Below are positions 61,774 to 64,000 of a stretch of 64,000 nucleotides of DNA, in pieces (within the stretch, counting starts at the first letter, position 1; each line of letters starts with the position of its first letter). The stretch is from Lachnospiraceae bacterium (GTDB taxonomy: Bacteria > Bacillota > Clostridia > Lachnospirales > Lachnospiraceae). The notes under the pieces were generated by a model, which ran no database searches, was not told where the DNA came from, and worked only from the letters and a program-made list of their open reading frames with translations. The stretch covers positions 1-64,000 of the forward strand of contig JAAWCJ010000038.1 in assembly GCA_022793195.1 (NCBI GenBank). Direction: 5' to 3'. The translations under genes and the position numbers were made by a program.

Positions 61774-63028
61774 GCTTATTCTATACAGGGAGCCTGGGCA
61801 TAAAGATATACTGGAAGGAATGACGGCCCTGATAGAGCCGGAGAAAGGGTATATGCCGAATCCTTATGAAGTGGCGGGGGCCTTGGCGGAGTTTTCTGCA
61901 GCCCATGGCTTCAAAGGGAATCTGTGGCACAGCTTTTTAGCCTATGTGCTGGCCACAAATGAAAACGCCTTCAGTATGGCCTGTGAAATCCGGGGGGCGG
62001 TGGAGGGGACGGTCAATGCCCTGGCTCTCCATGATTTTGCTATTTTTAAGAGATGGTTTGATTGTGACCTGGCGTCCCTTGACGACCTTCTTGGAATCCA
62101 TGTGTTTTCTTTTCTTGGAAAGTATGAAAGTACCGGAACCCACAGTACGGTCTTTAACCGCCGTATCCGGGATAATATCCAGGCCCTTTCGGAGGAGCTT
62201 TCCAAAGCAGAGACAGAGAGCCAGTGGCATTTGATTATGACGGAATTTTACCGCCGGTTCGGTGTGGGGAAATTCGGCCTTCATAAAGCATTTCGCATTG
62301 AACATAAGGAACGGCCCGTTATCGTGCCCATAAAAAACATTGAGCATGTATATCTGGACGACCTGGTAGGCTATGAGAGCCAGAAGAAAAAGCTTATAGA
62401 AAATACGGAGGCCTTTGTGGAGGGGCGGGAAGCCAACAACTGCCTGTTGTTTGGGGACAGCGGCACGGGAAAATCTTCCAGTATTAAAGCGATCCTTCAT
62501 AAATACTATGATCAGGGCCTTCGGATGATTGAGATATATAAACATCAATTTCAGGATTTGTCGGATGTCATTGGCCAGATCAAGAACAGGAATTATAAAT
62601 TTATCATTTACATGGATGACTTGTCCTTTGAAGAATTTGAGGTGGATTATAAATACCTGAAGGCGATCATTGAAGGGGGGCTGGAGGTGAAGCCGGGGAA
62701 CGTGCTGATTTATGCCACATCCAACAGGCGCCACCTGATTCGGGAGAACTTCAGCGACAAAGAGGAAGTGCGGGAGGATATGCATAGGTCCGATACGGTT
62801 CAGGAGAAACTGTCCTTATCTTCCCGGTTTGGTGTCACCATTTATTTTGGAAGGCCGGAACCGAAGGAATTTAAACAAATCGTGGTAACTCTTGCAAAGC
62901 GGGCCGGGATTGACATGGAGGAGGAGGAGCTGCTCCTTCTGGCCAATAAATGGGAGTTGTCCCACGGCGGTATTTCCGGGCGGACGGCGGTACAGTTTAT
63001 TACTTATTTAAAAGGCACAAGAAAATAG
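61760..63028 (+). CDS. DUF815 family AAA+ ATPase
   Basis: 422 aa from the ATG at 61760, chosen over 61754 because AAGGGAAGG stands 7 nt before it. Residues 1-190 are a helical N-terminal part. The AAA core has Walker A FGDSGTGKSS near 235, Walker B FIIYMDDLSFEEFE near 285-298, and ATSNRRHLI near 327 as sensor 1. DUF815 ATPases are common and their partner is not known. It overlaps the end of pheA. A Ppx gene follows at 58 nt. Confidence 0.9.
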   Translation: MKINELILYREPGHKDILEGMTALIEPEKGYMPNPYEVAGALAEFSAAHGFKGNLWHSFLAYVLATNENAFSMACEIRGAVEGTVNALALHDFAIFKRWFDCDLASLDDLLGIHVFSFLGKYESTGTHSTVFNRRIRDNIQALSEELSKAETESQWHLIMTEFYRRFGVGKFGLHKAFRIEHKERPVIVPIKNIEHVYLDDLVGYESQKKKLIENTEAFVEGREANNCLLFGDSGTGKSSSIKAILHKYYDQGLRMIEIYKHQFQDLSDVIGQIKNRNYKFIIYMDDLSFEEFEVDYKYLKAIIEGGLEVKPGNVLIYATSNRRHLIRENFSDKEEVREDMHRSDTVQEKLSLSSRFGVTIYFGRPEPKEFKQIVVTLAKRAGIDMEEEELLLLANKWELSHGGISGRTAVQFITYLKGTRK

Positions 63029-63085
63029 AAAGGCAGAAAGAAATAAAAGAGAAAATGAGAAGGAAGTAAGGCAGGGGGTGGAAGT

Positions 63086-64000
63086 ATGGCATCTGTTACG
63101 ACATTTGCGGCGATTGACGTGGGTTCTTATGAGTTGGAGCTGACCATTTACGAGATTTCACCGAAGAAGGGAATTGTCCAGCTGGAACGCCTGAGAAAGG
63201 TCATCGGCCTGGGACGGGATACTTACGGCCAGGGGATGATCAGCTATGACCGGGTGGATGAAATGTGCCGGCTTTTGCACAGATTCCAGGGAGTTATGGC
63301 GGAATACCAGGTGGAGAATTACCGGGCTTATGGGACCAGCGCCATCAGGGAGGCGGAAAACAGGGAGGTGGTGCTGGACCAGATCAAGGTGCGTACCGGC
63401 ATTGAGATTGACGTCTTAAGCAATTCGGAGCAGAGGTTTCTCTGTTATAAAGCCATTGCAGCCAAGGAAAATGAATTCAACAATATTATCCAGAAGGGTA
63501 CAGCCATTGTGGAAGTGGGATCCGGCAGTACACAGATTTCCCTGTTTGATAAAGATGCGCTGGTGACGACACAGAACTTAAAGCTGGGCGCCCTCAGGAT
63601 CCATGAGATTTTAGCCAGGATCGGCGGTATGGCGGAAGACCGTAAAAAGCTGGCCCAGGAGCTGATTGACAATGATATTGCCACCTTCAAAAAGTTGTTC
63701 CTGAAAGAGAGGAACGTGAAAAATATCATTGCCACCGGTGTATGCGCCATGTATCTGGGGAGGGGCGCCCATGCAGACAAGCAGCGGATAAGCGCTCAGG
63801 AGTTCATGGAATTTTATGAGGATCTGCGGAATATGGGCGAGGAGCAGATTGCCGATAAATATGATATTCCAGGGGAGTTTGTGTCTCTTGTGGTGCCTGG
63901 CGCCATGGTTTATAAACGGCTGATTGACGCCACGGAGGCAGAGATGGTGTGGCTGCCCGGGGTACGCCTGGGGGACGGAATCGTAGCAGAATTTGCGGAG
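63086..64000 (+). CDS. Ppx/GppA family phosphatase, 3' end outside the window
   Basis: At least 305 residues are read from the ATG at 63086 (GGGGGTGG upstream) and the frame is still open at the window edge. ASKHA fold: AAIDVGSYELELTIYE near 8, YGTSAIREAENREVV near 82, VEVGSGSTQISLF near 144 (Ser-Thr phosphate loop) and ATGVCAMYLG near 215. It hydrolyses polyphosphate or pppGpp from the end. In many clostridia it pairs with a polyphosphate kinase, which would lie beyond 64000 if present. Confidence 0.88.
   Translation, partial: MASVTTFAAIDVGSYELELTIYEISPKKGIVQLERLRKVIGLGRDTYGQGMISYDRVDEMCRLLHRFQGVMAEYQVENYRAYGTSAIREAENREVVLDQIKVRTGIEIDVLSNSEQRFLCYKAIAAKENEFNNIIQKGTAIVEVGSGSTQISLFDKDALVTTQNLKLGALRIHEILARIGGMAEDRKKLAQELIDNDIATFKKLFLKERNVKNIIATGVCAMYLGRGAHADKQRISAQEFMEFYEDLRNMGEEQIADKYDIPGEFVSLVVPGAMVYKRLIDATEAEMVWLPGVRLGDGIVAEFAE

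Noticed and set aside
56480-63028. T-box or other amino-acid leader for pheA in the folate operon
   Set aside because: The gap between folBK and pheA is only 9 nt, and I see no T-box sequence or specifier loop upstream of folC.

Overview
The window reads as chromosome of an anaerobic, spore-forming Firmicute, most likely a Lachnospiraceae-type clostridium. The reasons are an alpha/beta-type small acid-soluble spore protein, the anaerobic sulfite reductase operon asrABC, a very large acyl-CoA dehydratase activase-type Fe-S ATPase, an FMN riboswitch driving a RibU-type riboflavin importer, strong AGGAGG ribosome binding sites, and TTGACA/TATAAT promoters with 17-bp spacing. Taxonomy is inferred from gene content only.

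Layout. 1-0.3 kb: the 3' end of a 23S rRNA gene and its terminator, with no 5S gene behind it. 0.4-10.5 kb: a sirtuin-like protein, two paralogous MATE exporters, hisHF, ung, uppP, an LTA-synthase-like sulfatase and a membrane acyltransferase split by a frameshift at a run of nine G. 10.5-19.4 kb: the 1418-residue activase (minus strand), a rhomboid-fold protein without the catalytic serine motif, a padR-DUF1700-DUF4097-pspC envelope operon, a spore protein, a CBS protein and tRNA-Leu(UAG). 19.5-22.9 kb: a cupin, a GNAT-YoaP fusion and a YyaL-type thioredoxin-domain protein. 23-37.7 kb: a large sugar-catabolism region. It holds two DeoR regulators, a class II aldolase, an RbsABC-like ABC importer with a PMI-like cupin, an RpiB-family isomerase, a class II ketose-bisphosphate aldolase and an FGGY kinase in one operon, then a MATE exporter and a LyxK/UlaE-like kinase-epimerase pair. 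37.7-40.2 kb: an IbrA/IbrB-like pair between two copies of a roughly 260-nt foldback element. 40.3-43.8 kb: asrABC and its probable Crp/Fnr-type regulator. 44-46.2 kb: FMN riboswitch-ribU and a eukaryotic-type HisA. 46.2-49.3 kb: a ROK regulator with two polyol-type dehydrogenases. 49.3-50.0 kb: two abutting foldback elements. 50.0-54.0 kb: lower-GC accessory DNA with a two-TM beta-rich protein, a single-chain restriction-modification enzyme and an XRE regulator. 54.0-56.4 kb: an AGCS symporter and small membrane proteins. 56.5-64 kb: a folate operon (folC, folE, HD hydrolase, folP, folBK) running into pheA, a DUF815 ATPase and a Ppx/GppA phosphatase cut by the window edge.

The most unusual content is the set of non-coding foldback elements. 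The two copies around ibrAB (37673-37942 and 39993-40244) share a nearly identical core of about 130 nt, while their long outer stems differ in sequence yet stay self-complementary. That is the pattern expected of a selected RNA structure. Two further, unrelated foldback elements sit back to back at 49340-49823. Other points worth attention are the poly-G frameshift in the acyltransferase, a Crp-type palindrome that doubles as a terminator stem between the regulator and asrABC, the eukaryotic-type HisA, and an HD hydrolase placed where the folate pathway lacks a phosphatase.
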